Counted from the first letter of the stretch, positions 8,035-18,319 are shown. The stretch: DNA of 64,000 nucleotides from Deltaproteobacteria bacterium (GCA_016717595.1 JADKFE010000032.1:25767-89766); one strand, 5' to 3'. Translations and numbers: made by a program. The notes: generated from the sequence alone by a model not told the origin.

Positions 8035-8565
8035 TCAGTAGTTCGCCGTGATCGGCAAGAGCAGGATGCCGCCGTCGTGGCGCGGCCCGCCCACCATGAA
8101 GGTGCTGCCGCGGTTCACCGAGACCGTGGTGTCGACGAGCTTCTCGCCACCTTTGTAGACCTCCACCCGCACCTGGGCCTTGGCCTCGTCCGCCGAGAGC
8201 AGGGTGGCCTTCACCTGGCGACCGCCCTCGACGGGGAACTCAGCGGCTTTGCCAGGGCGAAGCACGGCCTTGTCTGTGGAGAGCACCTTGAAGCTGTCGT
8301 AGGGCAAGAGCTTGAGGTGGCGCTCGATGCCTTTGAGGCGGGGGTCGAGAAAAGTCTCCCCGGCCTTGGCGTGAACGACCATGAGCTGAAGGTTCACCGT
8401 CTCCGGCGCGGTGGCGGCGGCCTGCTGCGGCGCGGCCTGGGGCCGAGGCTGGGTGGTGGCCGGGGTGCGAGGCTGCGGGGGCTTGGTCTGGGCGAGCGCG
8501 GCGGAGGGCGCGGCGAGGCCGAGGAGGAGCGCGAGGGGCAGCAGCAGGCGGGAGAGGTGGATCAT
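8035..8565 (-). CDS. Secreted protein in the ECF-sigma operon
   Basis: 176 residues. MIHLSRLLLPLALLLGLAAPSAALAQ is a signal peptide. A Pro/Gln/Thr-rich linker (about 25-55) leads to a beta-rich C-terminal domain (ETVNLQLMVVHA, VKATLLSADEAKAQVRVEVYKGG) ending in ITANY. The start codon overlaps the stop of the anti-sigma gene (ATGA), so the two are co-translated. Likely a periplasmic partner or target of the sigma/anti-sigma pair; no family recognised. Confidence 0.65.
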   Translation of the reverse strand: MIHLSRLLLPLALLLGLAAPSAALAQTKPPQPRTPATTQPRPQAAPQQAAATAPETVNLQLMVVHAKAGETFLDPRLKGIERHLKLLPYDSFKVLSTDKAVLRPGKAAEFPVEGGRQVKATLLSADEAKAQVRVEVYKGGEKLVDTTVSVNRGSTFMVGGPRHDGGILLLPITANY

Positions 8566-9599
8566 AAGGTGGCTCCTTCGTCGCCTTCGCCCTCATCAAA
8601 CATGAGGAGGACCGGCGCGCCGTCTTCTAGCTGAATGACCTGCACGACGACATCCGAGGCGTACTCCAGCGAGGTGACTTCAACCTCGTTGTCGCCTTGG
8701 ATGGTGAGGTCGGCGAAAGGCTCGGTGATCTGGGCGACCAGCTCAGGCTTGGCGGCGGGCTGGTCGAGGATCGAGGTGCGTTGGCTCTGGAGCTGGATGA
8801 CGGTCATCATCACCGCCGCGAACACCGCCGCGATGAGCGTCGGGTTGGTGAGCAGCATCTTCCAGAGGGGCACAGGCTCCGGCGGGGGGATGACGACCAC
8901 GACGGGCTTGGGCCGGGGCAGGCTGTTGAGGATCGCCGCGGTGAGCGCGACCTCCTCTTGGGCGCTGAGCGCGCTCTGCGCGAGCACGGCCTCTTTGACC
9001 AAGGCGCTCGTGTGCTCCCAGCCGGGGACGTGGTTGGGATCGGCGAGGCCGATCTTGGCGGCGACGGCGGGCCACACGGCGCTGAGGTCAACGTCGGCCA
9101 CACGCTCGGTCATCACCTCACGCACCACCCGGCCTTGCTCGGCGAAGGTGTTCAGCGTGTCTAAGGCGTCGCGGTCTACGCGCAGGCGCTCGGTGACCCC
9201 ACGGCGCAGCTCCATCGAGAGCTCACCGTCTACGAGCGCCGAGAGCAGCATGTCGGGCTCGGGCTCGGGCGGCGGCGTGATGGCGGCCATCACGAGGTCG
9301 CTCACGTCAAAGTTCGCCTCGAAGGTGACCGACTCACGAAGGGCGCTGGCGACGGGTGACCAGTCATCTTGGGCGCCGATGGCCATGAGCACGGCGGCGA
9401 CGACGTCCACGGAGTCGTCACGCCAATCGGCCAAGGCGTCTTGAAGGGCCTCACGAAGCTCACCCAACGCGGCGAGGCGATCGTCGCTCTCGGCGAGGGC
9501 CAGAAGCTCGGCGCGCTCCGCCTCGGTCGCTTCACCGTCGAGGGCGAGCATCAAGAGCGCGTCGGCGCGAGTGATCTCGCTGTCGTGGCCTTGGCGCAT
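8562..9599 (-). CDS. Membrane anti-sigma-factor-like protein
   Basis: 345 residues from ATG 9599, chosen for the GGAGAG just upstream; an in-frame start 29 codons earlier is less likely. The acidic helical N-terminal part holds two similar segments (LLMLALDGEATEAERAELLA and LLSALVDGELSMELRRGVTE), each like the start of an anti-sigma domain but without a zinc His/Cys set. A single membrane span (LTNPTLIAAVFAAVMMTVIQLQ) precedes an acidic periplasmic tail ending in FDEGEGDEGATL. The gene follows the ECF sigma gene and overlaps the next secreted gene, so it probably holds that sigma factor inactive. Confidence 0.65.
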   Translation of the reverse strand: MRQGHDSEITRADALLMLALDGEATEAERAELLALAESDDRLAALGELREALQDALADWRDDSVDVVAAVLMAIGAQDDWSPVASALRESVTFEANFDVSDLVMAAITPPPEPEPDMLLSALVDGELSMELRRGVTERLRVDRDALDTLNTFAEQGRVVREVMTERVADVDLSAVWPAVAAKIGLADPNHVPGWEHTSALVKEAVLAQSALSAQEEVALTAAILNSLPRPKPVVVVIPPPEPVPLWKMLLTNPTLIAAVFAAVMMTVIQLQSQRTSILDQPAAKPELVAQITEPFADLTIQGDNEVEVTSLEYASDVVVQVIQLEDGAPVLLMFDEGEGDEGATL

Positions 9600-9716
9600 T
9601 CGCTCTCCGCAGGTTGAGGGGGGATTCGGGGGCAGTGACGAGGAGGCCGGGGCTTCATTCACCAGGATCGCGACAAACTGCGACATTCACGTCACGACCC
9701 GATCGGGGGTTCAAGC

Positions 9717-10325
9717 TCAGGTCACCGGCGGGAGACCTTCAGGGGCCTCGTCCTTGAGGGCCTGCTGGAGCTTGCGGCGGGCGTAGAACAGGCGGCTCAT
9801 CACCGTGCCTTCAGCGATCTCCAAGGTGTCGGCGATCTCCTTGTAGGCCATGCCCTCGACCTCACGGAGCAGGATGATCTGCCGGTGATCGGGGCTGAGC
9901 GTCTCCAAGGCGTCGTGGATCTTCTTGTGCAGGCGCTTGCGCTCAAGGATCTTGCGGGGATCCATCGAGGTGTGGCCGGGGTCGAGCACGCCGTCGTTGT
10001 CTCGGGCGGCGACGTCTTCGTTGAACTCGGACGTGCGGCGCTTGTTGTGTTTGCGCAGGTGGTCGATCGCGACGTTCATCGCGATTCGGTACATCCAGGT
10101 GTAGAAGCTCGACTCTAAGCGGAAGCGGTCGAGGTTGTTGAAGGCCTTCACGAAGGCCTCCTGGGTGAGATCCCGGGCCTCTTCGCGGTCGCGGATCATG
10201 CCGCAGACCATGGCGTAGACGCGCGACTGGTACCGCTCGACGAGGAAACGATAGGCCGCGGCGTCACCGCCAAGCACGGCCTCGACGACCGCTCGATCCT
10301 CTGCGCGTGGGTCTGGGGGGGCCAT
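9717..10325 (-). CDS. ECF RNA polymerase sigma factor
   Basis: 202 residues. Region 2 (FLVERYQSRVYAMVCGMI, EARDLTQEAFVKAFNNLDRF, TWMYRIAMNVAIDHLRK) and region 4 (ALETLSPDHRQIILLREVEG, YKEIADTLEIAEGTVMSRLF) are complete, giving a group 4 sigma factor of the RpoE type. First gene of a leftward three-gene unit with the membrane anti-sigma and a secreted protein. The stimulus is unknown. Confidence 0.95.
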   Translation of the reverse strand: MAPPDPRAEDRAVVEAVLGGDAAAYRFLVERYQSRVYAMVCGMIRDREEARDLTQEAFVKAFNNLDRFRLESSFYTWMYRIAMNVAIDHLRKHNKRRTSEFNEDVAARDNDGVLDPGHTSMDPRKILERKRLHKKIHDALETLSPDHRQIILLREVEGMAYKEIADTLEIAEGTVMSRLFYARRKLQQALKDEAPEGLPPVT

Positions 10326-10367
10326 CCGTGACTCCGAAGGGGTGCAGGCGAGGGACTCTCGTAACGA

Positions 10368-13077
10368 CTAATGGGCCTCAGCCCAAGTGTGGGCCCAGCC
10401 GGTGTCGACCTTGAGCGGGACGGACAGCGTGACGGCGCCCTCCATCTCGGCCTTCACCAACGCGGCGACCTGGGCCACGTCCGCCTCGGGCACCTCCAAG
10501 AGCAGCTCGTCGTGGACCTGCAGCAGCAGCTTGGACTTGGGGGCCTCGGCGCGCAGGCGGTGGAAGACCCGGGCCATGGCGAGCTTGATGATGTCGGCGG
10601 CGGAGCCCTGAATGGGGGTGTTGATCGCCACCCGCTCGGCGGCCATGCGGTCGCGGGCGTTGCGGGAGCTGAGGTCGGCGATGGGGCGGCGGCGGCCGTA
10701 CAAGGTCTGGGCGTAGCCCGTGGTCTGCGCGGACTGAATCGCCGCGTCCATGGTGCGGCGCACCTCGGGATACCGGGCGAAGTAGCCGTCCATGTAGGCC
10801 TTGGCCTGGGCCTGGGGGATACGCAGGTCGTTCGCGAGGCGGAAGGCGCTCATGCCGTAGACGATGCCGAAGTTGATCGCCTTGGCGGCGCTGCGCTGGG
10901 CCGGGGTGACCTGATCTAGGGGCACGCCGAGCACCTCGGAGGCCGTGCGCCGGTGGATGTCTTCGCCCCGGCGGAAGGCTTCAGCCATGGCGCTGTCTTC
11001 GCCGCAGTAGTGCGCGAGCAGGCGCAGCTCCACCTGGGAGTAGTCGCAGGACACGAAGAGGTGGCCTTCCTTGGCGATGAAGCAGCCGCGGATGCGGCGG
11101 CCCTCGTCGGTGCGCACGGGGATGTTCTGCAAGTTCGGGTCGTTCGACGAGAGGCGGCCCGTGGCGGCGACGGCCTGGTGGTACGACGTGTGAACCCGGC
11201 GGGTGCGCGGGTGAACACACTTGGGCAGGGCCTCGATGTAGGTCGAGCGCAGCTTGTCCAAGCCGCGGAAGTCGAGGATCGACCGGGGCAAGGGGTGCAG
11301 CGCCTGGAGCTGGTCGAGCACGTCGGCGTCGGTGGAGAAGCCGGTCTTGAGCTTCTTGATCGGCGGCAGGCCCAGCTCGACGAAGAGGATCTCGCCGAGC
11401 TGTTTGGGCGAGTTGATCGTGAAGCGGCGCCCGGCGTGTTTGTAGATCTCCTCCTCCAAGGTGGCCAGCCGCGCGGTCAGCTCAACGCCCAAGGCCGCGA
11501 GGCGCTCGGTGTCCAAGCCGATGCCCTCTTGCTCCATCGCCGCGAGCACGGGCACGATGGGCAGCTCGATCTCCCGCATCACCCGGTCGAGGCCACGCTC
11601 GACGAGCTCGGTGTTCAGCGAGCGGTCGAGGAGCCAGGTGACGTGGGCGTCTTCAGCGCCGTACTCCGTGGCTTTGGCGATGGGCACATCGGCGAAGGTG
11701 GAGCCCGCCGGGAGGCCCGCCGTGGCCTCGCTGTAGGGGATCATCGTGTGGCCGAGGTGGCGCAGGGCGAGGTCGTCGAGGTTGTGGCGGCTGCGGTCGG
11801 GCTCAAGCAGGTAGTCGGCGAGCATGGTGTCCATCACCAGGCCCTCGACGCGGTAGCCGTTGTGGTTGAGCACCCGCAGGTCGTACTTGAGGTTCTGGCC
11901 GACCTTGGGCACGCCCGGATCGGCGAGCACCCCCGCGAGGCGCGACATCACCAGGTCTTCAGAGAGCTGGGTGCCCGCGCTGTGGTTCATCGGCACATAG
12001 ACCGCGGCGTCTTCAGCCCAGGCCAGGCAGAGGCCGACGAGCTTGGCGTCGAGGGGGTCTAAGGACGTGGTCTCGGTGTCGATGGCGAGGCGCGCCCCGG
12101 CCTTCACCGCCCGGCGCAGCTCGCCGATGGTGCGGTCGAGGGCCTCGATGGTGTCGATGGTGCGGTAGCGGCTGCGGTCGATGCCCGAGGCCTTGGTTGG
12201 CGGTCTCGCCGACGGCGCCGACGGCGGCGGGGGCCTCCTCGCCGAGCTGCTTGAGCAGGCTGCGGAACTGCCACTCCAAGAACAAGGCCCGGAGCTTCTC
12301 GGTGTCGCGGGTGTGGTCGAGGAGCTGCTCGTCGGTGAGCGGCAGCTCGCAGTCGATCTTGATCGTGACCAGGATGCGCGAGAGCCGGGCCATCTCGGCC
12401 TCAGCCTTGACCGACTCGCCCCGTTTGCCGCCGATGGCGCCGGCGTTGGCGATCACGCCCTCTAAGTCGCCGTACTTCGCCACCCAGCCCGCGGCGGTCT
12501 TTTCGCCCACACCTTTGACGCCGGGCACGTTGTCTGAGGCGTCTCCGGCGAGGCCGAGGATGTCGATGACCTGGGCCGGGCCGACGCCGAAGTAGCGCCG
12601 CACCTCGGCCTCATCGACGACCTTGTCCTCCTTGAGATCGAGGACGTAGACCCCCTCCCGCACGAGCTGGTAGTAGTCCTTGTCGCCGGTGACCATGAGC
12701 ACCTCACGGTCAGGCGAGGCGAAACGTTGGGCCAGGGTGCCGATGACGTCGTCGGCCTCTACGCCGGGGATGGCCAAGAAGGGGTGCCCCCAGGCCTCGA
12801 CCAGCTCGCGGAAGCGGGGCCACTGCTCACGCAGCTCAGGGGGCATCTCCGGGCGGTGGCCCTTGTACTCGGGGTAGAGCGCCACACGGAACGACGCGCC
12901 CTCGTCAAAGACGACGATCATCGCCTCGGGCTTGTGGTCGTTCTCAAGCTTCTTGAGCAGGTTGACGAAGCCCAACAGCGCCCCGGTGTGTTTGCCCGCC
13001 GCCGTCATCTTGGGCATGGCGTGGAACATCCGAAAGGCGTGGTTGCTGCCGTCGATGAGCAGGATCTTGTTGGGCAT
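10368..13077 (-). CDS. polA: DNA polymerase I, one frameshift
   Basis: Replication and repair polymerase, about 900 residues in all. The first frame (13,077 to about 12,190) is the 5'-nuclease domain: ILLIDGSNHAFRMFHAMP, VEADDVIGTLA, VTGDKDYYQL, GDASDNVPGVKGVGEKTA. The second frame supplies the 3'-5' exonuclease (AIDTETTSLDP, with acidic residues kept, so proofreading looks active) and the polymerase (SCDYSQVELR, RSAAKAINFGIVYGMS, LLQVHDELLLEVP). Frame changes near 12,190-12,200, where reading the other frame upstream restores TKASGIDRSRYRTIDTIEAL without loss. A one-base sequencing error is the likely cause, because polA is normally essential or near-essential. Confidence 0.9.
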
Positions 13078-13128
13078 CCGACCTCCGAGCCCTCCCCCCT
13101 AACCTACGCGCGGCGCCGACGGAGGAGA

Positions 13129-14601
13129 TCAGCGCACCCGCACGAAGAGCTGGAGCGTGCGGTCTCCCAAGGGCACCGCGCGCTGGGCGTAGTGCTCGGT
13201 GAACTCGGGCACGCCGGGCACGGGGAGCTTGGTTGGTTGATCAACCAAAAAACCCTCCTCGGGGATGAACACCGCGGGGGCGCGGCCAAAGACATAGGCG
13301 AAGTCGGTCTTCTCATGCCCGGCCATGCCGCTGCCCATCTGGGGCATCTCCCGGTGGGCGATGTGCAGGTCGGAGAGGCCCCACATGTCGATGGTGGGCA
13401 GGCCCGCGGCGTAGGGGATGGCCCCGGCGGAGTGAATCGCGAGCACGGCGTCGGGCGGGAAGAGCTGGCGCAGGGCCCGGCCCACGGCGAGGCGGTCCTC
13501 CATCACCTGCGTGCGAAAACGCGCCTCGTGGGCCATGCGGGCGTGGTTGGGGGCGAGGTCGAGGGTGAGCGTGCCGAGGGCGAGGGCGGCGCCGACGAGG
13601 GCGCGGGGCGCGGCGGCCTGGGGCAAGGAGTCCATCACCCACCAGCACCCGCGCTGGGTGAGGAGCGCGAGCGGCGCGGCGACGAGGCCCACAAACCGGA
13701 AGGTCACCTTAAAGTCGCCGCCGACGGCCACGATGTAGGCGAGGTAACCAAGGCCCAAGGTGAGCAGGGCCCGGGCCCAAGGGCTCGTCTTGGCCTCACG
13801 CGCGGCGCTTACGGCGCCGAGGGCGAAGAGCAGCGTCTCGACGGGGTGGGCCTTGGCGCAGGCGACAAGGTAGAGCACACCCCTAGACCACTGGTCTACT
13901 CCGCCGCCGGTCTTCACATAGAAGGTGTTGGGCAAGGGCTGGCCGTAGTAGGCGAGGCGCGCGGCGGTCTGCAGGGCGAGGGCGGCGAGGATCACGCCGA
14001 GGCCCCACCACAAGACCCGGCGAGGCGGCGCCCAGACGGCGAGGCTGAGCCCGATCAGGAGCAGGCCGTAGACGCCGACCCCTTCAGGGCGCACCAGCGA
14101 GAGCGCGGCGCAGAGCGCGCCCGCGGCGGGCCAGGCGCGGCGGCCCTCGTCTTCGTCCAGGGCGAGGAGCGCGGCGAGGCCGGTGAGCGCGGCGAAGGTG
14201 CTCGACTCCAAGCCCTGCACGGCCTCGACCATCAAGAACGGGTTGGCGGCGATCAAGGCCGGGGCCAGGAGCGCTCGGGCGGGGCCCTCACGGCGCGCGC
14301 CCAAGACCCAGCTCACCCCGGCGAGGCCCAAGGCGCCGAGCACCCCGGCGAGCACCGAGGCGAGCAGAGGATCGCCGCCGAGGCGGATCACCCCGGCGAG
14401 GCCGATCGTCCACAAGAGGTTGGTGATGCCCTCGACCCGCTCGCCGGGGTTGAACACGAGGCCGTGGCCATCCACGAGGTTCTGGGCGTAGCGGTAGCTG
14501 ATGAAGGCGTCGTCCTGGACGTTCAGGCCGTAGGAGAGCGCGTGCGCGATCAGCGCGGCGAAGATGAGCCCCAAGGCGAGGGGCGCGGACCGTCTTGGCA
14601 T
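13129..14601 (-). CDS. Polytopic GT-C-type glycosyltransferase
   Basis: 490 residues with about ten membrane spans. The first loop carries the DD signature of GT-C enzymes (NVQDDAFISYRYAQNLVDGH, then GERVEGITNLLW), and the C-terminal 130 residues form a soluble domain. Such enzymes transfer sugars from polyprenyl-phosphate donors to envelope glycans or proteins on the outer face of the membrane. Donor and acceptor are unknown. The gene contains a 16-bp palindrome TTGGTTGATCAACCAA near 13,231, apparently just coding sequence. Confidence 0.65.
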   Translation of the reverse strand: MPRRSAPLALGLIFAALIAHALSYGLNVQDDAFISYRYAQNLVDGHGLVFNPGERVEGITNLLWTIGLAGVIRLGGDPLLASVLAGVLGALGLAGVSWVLGARREGPARALLAPALIAANPFLMVEAVQGLESSTFAALTGLAALLALDEDEGRRAWPAAGALCAALSLVRPEGVGVYGLLLIGLSLAVWAPPRRVLWWGLGVILAALALQTAARLAYYGQPLPNTFYVKTGGGVDQWSRGVLYLVACAKAHPVETLLFALGAVSAAREAKTSPWARALLTLGLGYLAYIVAVGGDFKVTFRFVGLVAAPLALLTQRGCWWVMDSLPQAAAPRALVGAALALGTLTLDLAPNHARMAHEARFRTQVMEDRLAVGRALRQLFPPDAVLAIHSAGAIPYAAGLPTIDMWGLSDLHIAHREMPQMGSGMAGHEKTDFAYVFGRAPAVFIPEEGFLVDQPTKLPVPGVPEFTEHYAQRAVPLGDRTLQLFVRVR

Positions 14602-14719
14602 GGCGGCATCCTACCGCATGTGCCTCACCCGGCGAGTCGCCCCGCGCCGTCGTCGGCGATCTGTCCTATCGGCCCCAAGCGGGCTACATCCCACAGGAGC
14701 GCGGCCCTCTGGAGGACAG

Positions 14720-15868
14720 ATGCACAACGACGACCTCTACAACCCCACAGATGTCCACCAGATGCTCCGCGAGAGCGTCGCCGAGTTCACCCTGCGGGAG
14801 GTCGAGCCCCAAGCTGAAGAGTTTGACCGCCGCGAGCAGCTCAACGTCCCCTTGTTTCGTAAGCTCGGCGAGCTGGGCGTGCTCGGCGTGACGATCCCTG
14901 AAGAGGACGGCGGCGCGGGCCTGGACTCCACGGCGGCGGTCATCGTTCACCACGAGCTCTCCAAGGCCGACCCCGGCTTCTGCCTCGCGTACCTGGCCCA
15001 CGCCATGCTCTTCGTGAACAACTTCTACCACTGCTCCAACGCCGAGCAGCGCGCGAAGTACCTCGCCAAGAGCCTCAGCGGCGAGTGGATCGGCGCCATG
15101 GGCATGACCGAGCCCGGCTACGGCACCGACGTGCTGGGCATGACGACCACGGCCGTGCGCGACGGCGACGAGTACATCCTCAACGGCACCAAGACCTACA
15201 TCACCAACGGCCCCGAGGCCTTCGTGTTTTTGGTCTACGCCAAGGTGGACGGCCGGGTGACCTCGTTTGTGGTGGACCGGGACTGCCCCGGCTTCTCCAC
15301 CTCAAACCACATCCCCAAGATGGGCATGCGCGCCAGCTCCATGAGCGAGCTCATCTTTGATGAGTGCCGTGTGCCCGTGGGCAACGTGCTCGGCGCCGTG
15401 GGCGGCGGGCTCAGCCACATGATGCGCAACTTAGAGATCGAGCGCCTCACCTTGGCCGCGATGAGCCTGGGCATCGCCGATCGTTGCCTGGAGATCATGG
15501 TGCGCCACGCGAACGAGCGCGTCGCCTTTGGCCAGCCGATCAACCGCTTCGGCCAGATCCAGCGCTACATCGGCGAGTCCTACGCGATGACTGAAGCCGC
15601 CCGGGCGCTGATCTACAGCGTCGCGCGCTCCGTGGGCGCCGAGCAGCGCAACCGCCTGGGCTCCGACGCCGCGAAGCTCTACGCCGCGCCGGTGGGCAAA
15701 CAGGTCGCCGATCACTGCATGCAGGTGATGGGAGGCTCGGGCTACTGCCGGGAGTACCCCGTCGAGCGCCTGTTGCGCGACGCGAAGCTCCTGGAGATCG
15801 GCGGCGGCACCTTAGAGTCACACCAGAAGAACATCACGAAGGACCTCACAAAGCAGATCTGCGGGTGA
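14720..15868 (+). CDS. Acyl-CoA dehydrogenase
   Basis: 382 residues from ATG 14,720, preceded by GGAGGA. FAD-dependent alpha,beta-desaturation of an acyl-CoA. Conserved pieces: GAMGMTEPGYGTDVLGMTTT, NGTKTYITNGP, MGMRASSMSELIF, ERVAFGQPINRFGQIQRYI and VMGGSGYCREYPVERLLRDAK. The substrate-base Glu expected after the last block is unclear (IGGGTLESHQKN has Glu in the right area). It resembles isovaleryl- and glutaryl-type enzymes; the exact substrate is uncertain. Partner genes for leucine breakdown are not adjacent. Confidence 0.85.
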   Translation: MHNDDLYNPTDVHQMLRESVAEFTLREVEPQAEEFDRREQLNVPLFRKLGELGVLGVTIPEEDGGAGLDSTAAVIVHHELSKADPGFCLAYLAHAMLFVNNFYHCSNAEQRAKYLAKSLSGEWIGAMGMTEPGYGTDVLGMTTTAVRDGDEYILNGTKTYITNGPEAFVFLVYAKVDGRVTSFVVDRDCPGFSTSNHIPKMGMRASSMSELIFDECRVPVGNVLGAVGGGLSHMMRNLEIERLTLAAMSLGIADRCLEIMVRHANERVAFGQPINRFGQIQRYIGESYAMTEAARALIYSVARSVGAEQRNRLGSDAAKLYAAPVGKQVADHCMQVMGGSGYCREYPVERLLRDAKLLEIGGGTLESHQKNITKDLTKQICG

Positions 15869-15922
15869 GCGAGATCGTGGGGGCGCTTGACGACCCCCAC
15901 CTCGCGGGATCATGCTGTAGAC

Positions 15923-16423
15923 ATGAGCGCCCCTCTGCCCCTCCAAGCGTCCGACGTGGCCGCGCGGCTCCCCCAGTGGCCGCTGCCCGCTGTGCGGTAC
16001 ATCCCTGGGCGCTCACCCCACCCCAAGACCTTGCCGCCGGAGCCCACGCCAGAGCTGCCCGCGGCCTCGGCGTGGTGGGACGACGCGCGGTTTTTACGGG
16101 GCCTCGACCTGTTTGACGCCCAATACTACTGGGAGGCCCATGAGGTCTGGGAGAGCCTGTGGTTGGAGCTGCCCCGCGGTGAAGCCCCGGCGCGGCTGAT
16201 TCAGGGGCTCATCCAAGGAGCGGCCGCCGTGGTGAAGCGCCAGCAGGGCGACCGCACCGCCGCCGCCAGCCTCACCCGGGCGGCCTTGGCCCGGCTCGAT
16301 GAGGCCGCCAGCGCCGCCCTTGGGCAGCCCGGGGGGCTCAACCTGCCCGCCTTACGCGCGGCGATGGTGAGCTTTGGCGCCGGTGAGCCCGTGTGGCCGC
16401 ACAGCCGCGGCGCGGCGCCGTGA
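15923..16423 (+). CDS. DUF309-family protein
   Basis: 166 residues from ATG 15,923 (an earlier in-frame start at 15,887 is possible). The core GLDLFDAQYYWEAHEVWESL followed by ARLIQGLIQGAAAVVKRQQG is the typical DUF309 helical motif with its H-E-x-x-E/W pattern. Function unestablished in this family. It overlaps the next gene by four bases (GTGA). Confidence 0.8.
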   Translation: MSAPLPLQASDVAARLPQWPLPAVRYIPGRSPHPKTLPPEPTPELPAASAWWDDARFLRGLDLFDAQYYWEAHEVWESLWLELPRGEAPARLIQGLIQGAAAVVKRQQGDRTAAASLTRAALARLDEAASAALGQPGGLNLPALRAAMVSFGAGEPVWPHSRGAAP

Positions 16424-17232
16424 TCACGGTCACGGATGACCGGGGCCTCGAGCTGAGCTTCGCCGCGCCGCCGCGCCGCGTGGTGTCGCTGGTGCCCAGC
16501 ACGACGGAGACCTTGTTCGCCTTAGGCGCCGGGGAGGCTGTGGTCGGCGTCACGCGGTTCTGCGTTCACCCCGCCGAGCGCCTTGAGGGGCTCACGCGGG
16601 TGGGCGGCACCAAAGACCTGCTCCTCGACCGGCTCTTAGCGCTCAAGCCCGACCTGGTGATCGGCAACGCTGAAGAGAACACCCGGGAGATCTTCGCCGA
16701 GATCGAGCCCCACGTCCCCCTGCTCGTCGCCTTCCCGAAGGGTGTAGACGAGGCCCTTCACGACCTCCACCGCCTGGGCGTCGTCATGGGCCGAGAGGCC
16801 GAGGCCGAGGCACTCCTCCAGACGATTCACGCCGAGCGCGCCGCCCTGCGCGCCGAGGCCGCCGTGAGCCCCGGCTTTCAATACACCTACCTCATCTGGC
16901 GCGAGCCCTGGATGGGCGTCAACGACGACACCTTCATCTCCGCCTTGCTCGCTGAGGCCGGCGGGGTGAACGCCTTGGCCGGGGTGAGCCCTCGTTACCC
17001 GACGGTGTCGCCCGAGGCCCTGGTGGAGGGCGGCGTGGTGCTGTTGAGCTCCGAGCCCTTCCCGTTCAAAGAGCGCCACCGCGACGAGCTTTGCGCCTTG
17101 GGCGTCGCGCCAGAGCGGATCTTCTTCGTCGACGGTGAGCTGTGCTCGTGGCACGGCGCCCGGCTGGCCGAGGCCTTGCCGATGCTGCGGGCGATGGCGC
17201 CGGTGTGGGCCGCGCGCTGCCCGGCGAGATAA
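16420..17232 (+). CDS. Cytoplasmic BtuF-like helical-backbone metal/cobalamin receptor
   Basis: 270 residues from GTG 16,420. It carries the periplasmic-binding fold of the BtuF/FhuD class: VVSLVPSTTETLFALGAGE, VVGVTRFCVHP, VGGTKDLLLDRLLALKPDLV, then LLAEAGGVNAL and SPEALVEGGVVLLSSEPFPF. There is no signal peptide and no transporter genes nearby, so it is probably a soluble cytoplasmic homologue rather than a transporter subunit. Ligand unknown. Confidence 0.75.
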   Translation: MITVTDDRGLELSFAAPPRRVVSLVPSTTETLFALGAGEAVVGVTRFCVHPAERLEGLTRVGGTKDLLLDRLLALKPDLVIGNAEENTREIFAEIEPHVPLLVAFPKGVDEALHDLHRLGVVMGREAEAEALLQTIHAERAALRAEAAVSPGFQYTYLIWREPWMGVNDDTFISALLAEAGGVNALAGVSPRYPTVSPEALVEGGVVLLSSEPFPFKERHRDELCALGVAPERIFFVDGELCSWHGARLAEALPMLRAMAPVWAARCPAR

Positions 17233-17265
17233 ACCTCGCGTCTTCTCGTCGTGGAGCGCTCGCTG

Positions 17266-18315
17266 ATGGCCACCTTCGATCCCAACGCCGCCGCCGGTGA
17301 GACCTCCGGCGTGTTCGGCCTGCCGTATGGTGAAGAGGAGAGCGCCTTGGTGATCGTGCCCGTGCCGTGGGAGGCGACGACCTCTTACGGCGGCGGCGCG
17401 GCCCAGGGCCCGGCGGCGATCCTCGCCGCGAGCCGTCAGGTGGACCTCTTCGACCTCGACGTGCTGCGCCCCTATGAGCCCGGCCTGTTCATGCGGCCGA
17501 TCCCTGAAGACCTCCTCGCCCTGAACGACCGGGCGAAGGCCCTGGCCCAGCGGGTGATCGCCGTCGGCGGCGCCATCGGCGACGATCCCGAGCTGCACGC
17601 GGCCTTGGCCGAGGTGAACCAGCTCTCCGAGGTGGTGAACCAGCGTGTGGACGACGAGGTGTCGAGCGTGCTCGCCGCGGGCAAGATCCCCGCGGTGCTC
17701 GGCGGTGACCACTCCGTGCCGCTCGGCGCGTGGCGAGCCTTGGCGCGGCGGGTGCCGTCGTTCGGTGTGCTGCACATCGACGCCCACCTCGATCTGCGCG
17801 ACGCGTACGAGGGCTTCCAGTACTCCCACGCCTCGATCCTGCGCAACGGGCTCAACGAGGTCCCGGCGATCACCCGGCTGGTGCAGGTCGGCATGAGGGA
17901 CGTCGGCGAGGACGAGGTGCGCTTCGCGGGCAGCCAAGGCGAGCGGGTGCGCGTCTTCTTTGACCGTGAGCTGTCCCGGCGCCGTTTTGTCGGTGAGCCC
18001 TGGGTGCGGGTCGCCCGGCTCATCGTAGACGCCTTGCCCGAGCAGGTCTGGGTGACCTTTGACATCGACGGCCTCGACCCCAAGCTCTGCCCCAACACCG
18101 GCACCCCCGTCCCGGGCGGCTTAGAGCTGGCCGAGGCGAACTTCTTGTTGGGGGAGGTCGTACGATCGGGCAGGAAGATCCTCGGCTTTGATCTCAACGA
18201 GGTCTCCCCAGCCGCCGATGGCCGCGACGAGTGGGACGCCAACGTGGGCGCCCGCGCGCTGTACAAGCTCTGCGCCTGGACCCTCGCCAGCCAGGGCAAA
18301 GCGCCGCTGCGCTAA
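17266..18315 (+). CDS. Agmatinase/arginase-family ureohydrolase
   Basis: 349 residues from ATG 17,266. All manganese-binding motifs of the ureohydrolase family are present in order: GGDHSVPLG, HIDAHLDLRDAY, YSHASILRNG, FDIDGLDPKLCPNTGTPVPG and GFDLNEVSP. It hydrolyses agmatine or a related guanidino compound to urea plus amine. The roughly 55-residue stretch before GGDHS is longer than usual. Substrate cannot be decided from sequence alone. It is spaced 33 bp after the BtuF-like gene and 4 bp before the TrmB-like gene, suggesting one transcript. Confidence 0.85.
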   Translation: MATFDPNAAAGETSGVFGLPYGEEESALVIVPVPWEATTSYGGGAAQGPAAILAASRQVDLFDLDVLRPYEPGLFMRPIPEDLLALNDRAKALAQRVIAVGGAIGDDPELHAALAEVNQLSEVVNQRVDDEVSSVLAAGKIPAVLGGDHSVPLGAWRALARRVPSFGVLHIDAHLDLRDAYEGFQYSHASILRNGLNEVPAITRLVQVGMRDVGEDEVRFAGSQGERVRVFFDRELSRRRFVGEPWVRVARLIVDALPEQVWVTFDIDGLDPKLCPNTGTPVPGGLELAEANFLLGEVVRSGRKILGFDLNEVSPAADGRDEWDANVGARALYKLCAWTLASQGKAPLR

Positions 18316-18319
18316 ACGA

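Noticed and set aside
13231..13246. Palindrome TTGGTTGATCAACCAA as operator or recombination site
   Set aside because: It lies inside the glycosyltransferase coding sequence and encodes normal residues (LVDQPTK), with no partner site of the same form nearby.
12727..14817. A 696-codon rightward open frame opposite polA and the glycosyltransferase gene
   Set aside because: Low-complexity Gly/Ala/Glu/His-rich translation typical of antisense frames in GC-rich DNA; both strands cannot be coding here and the leftward proteins have clear families.
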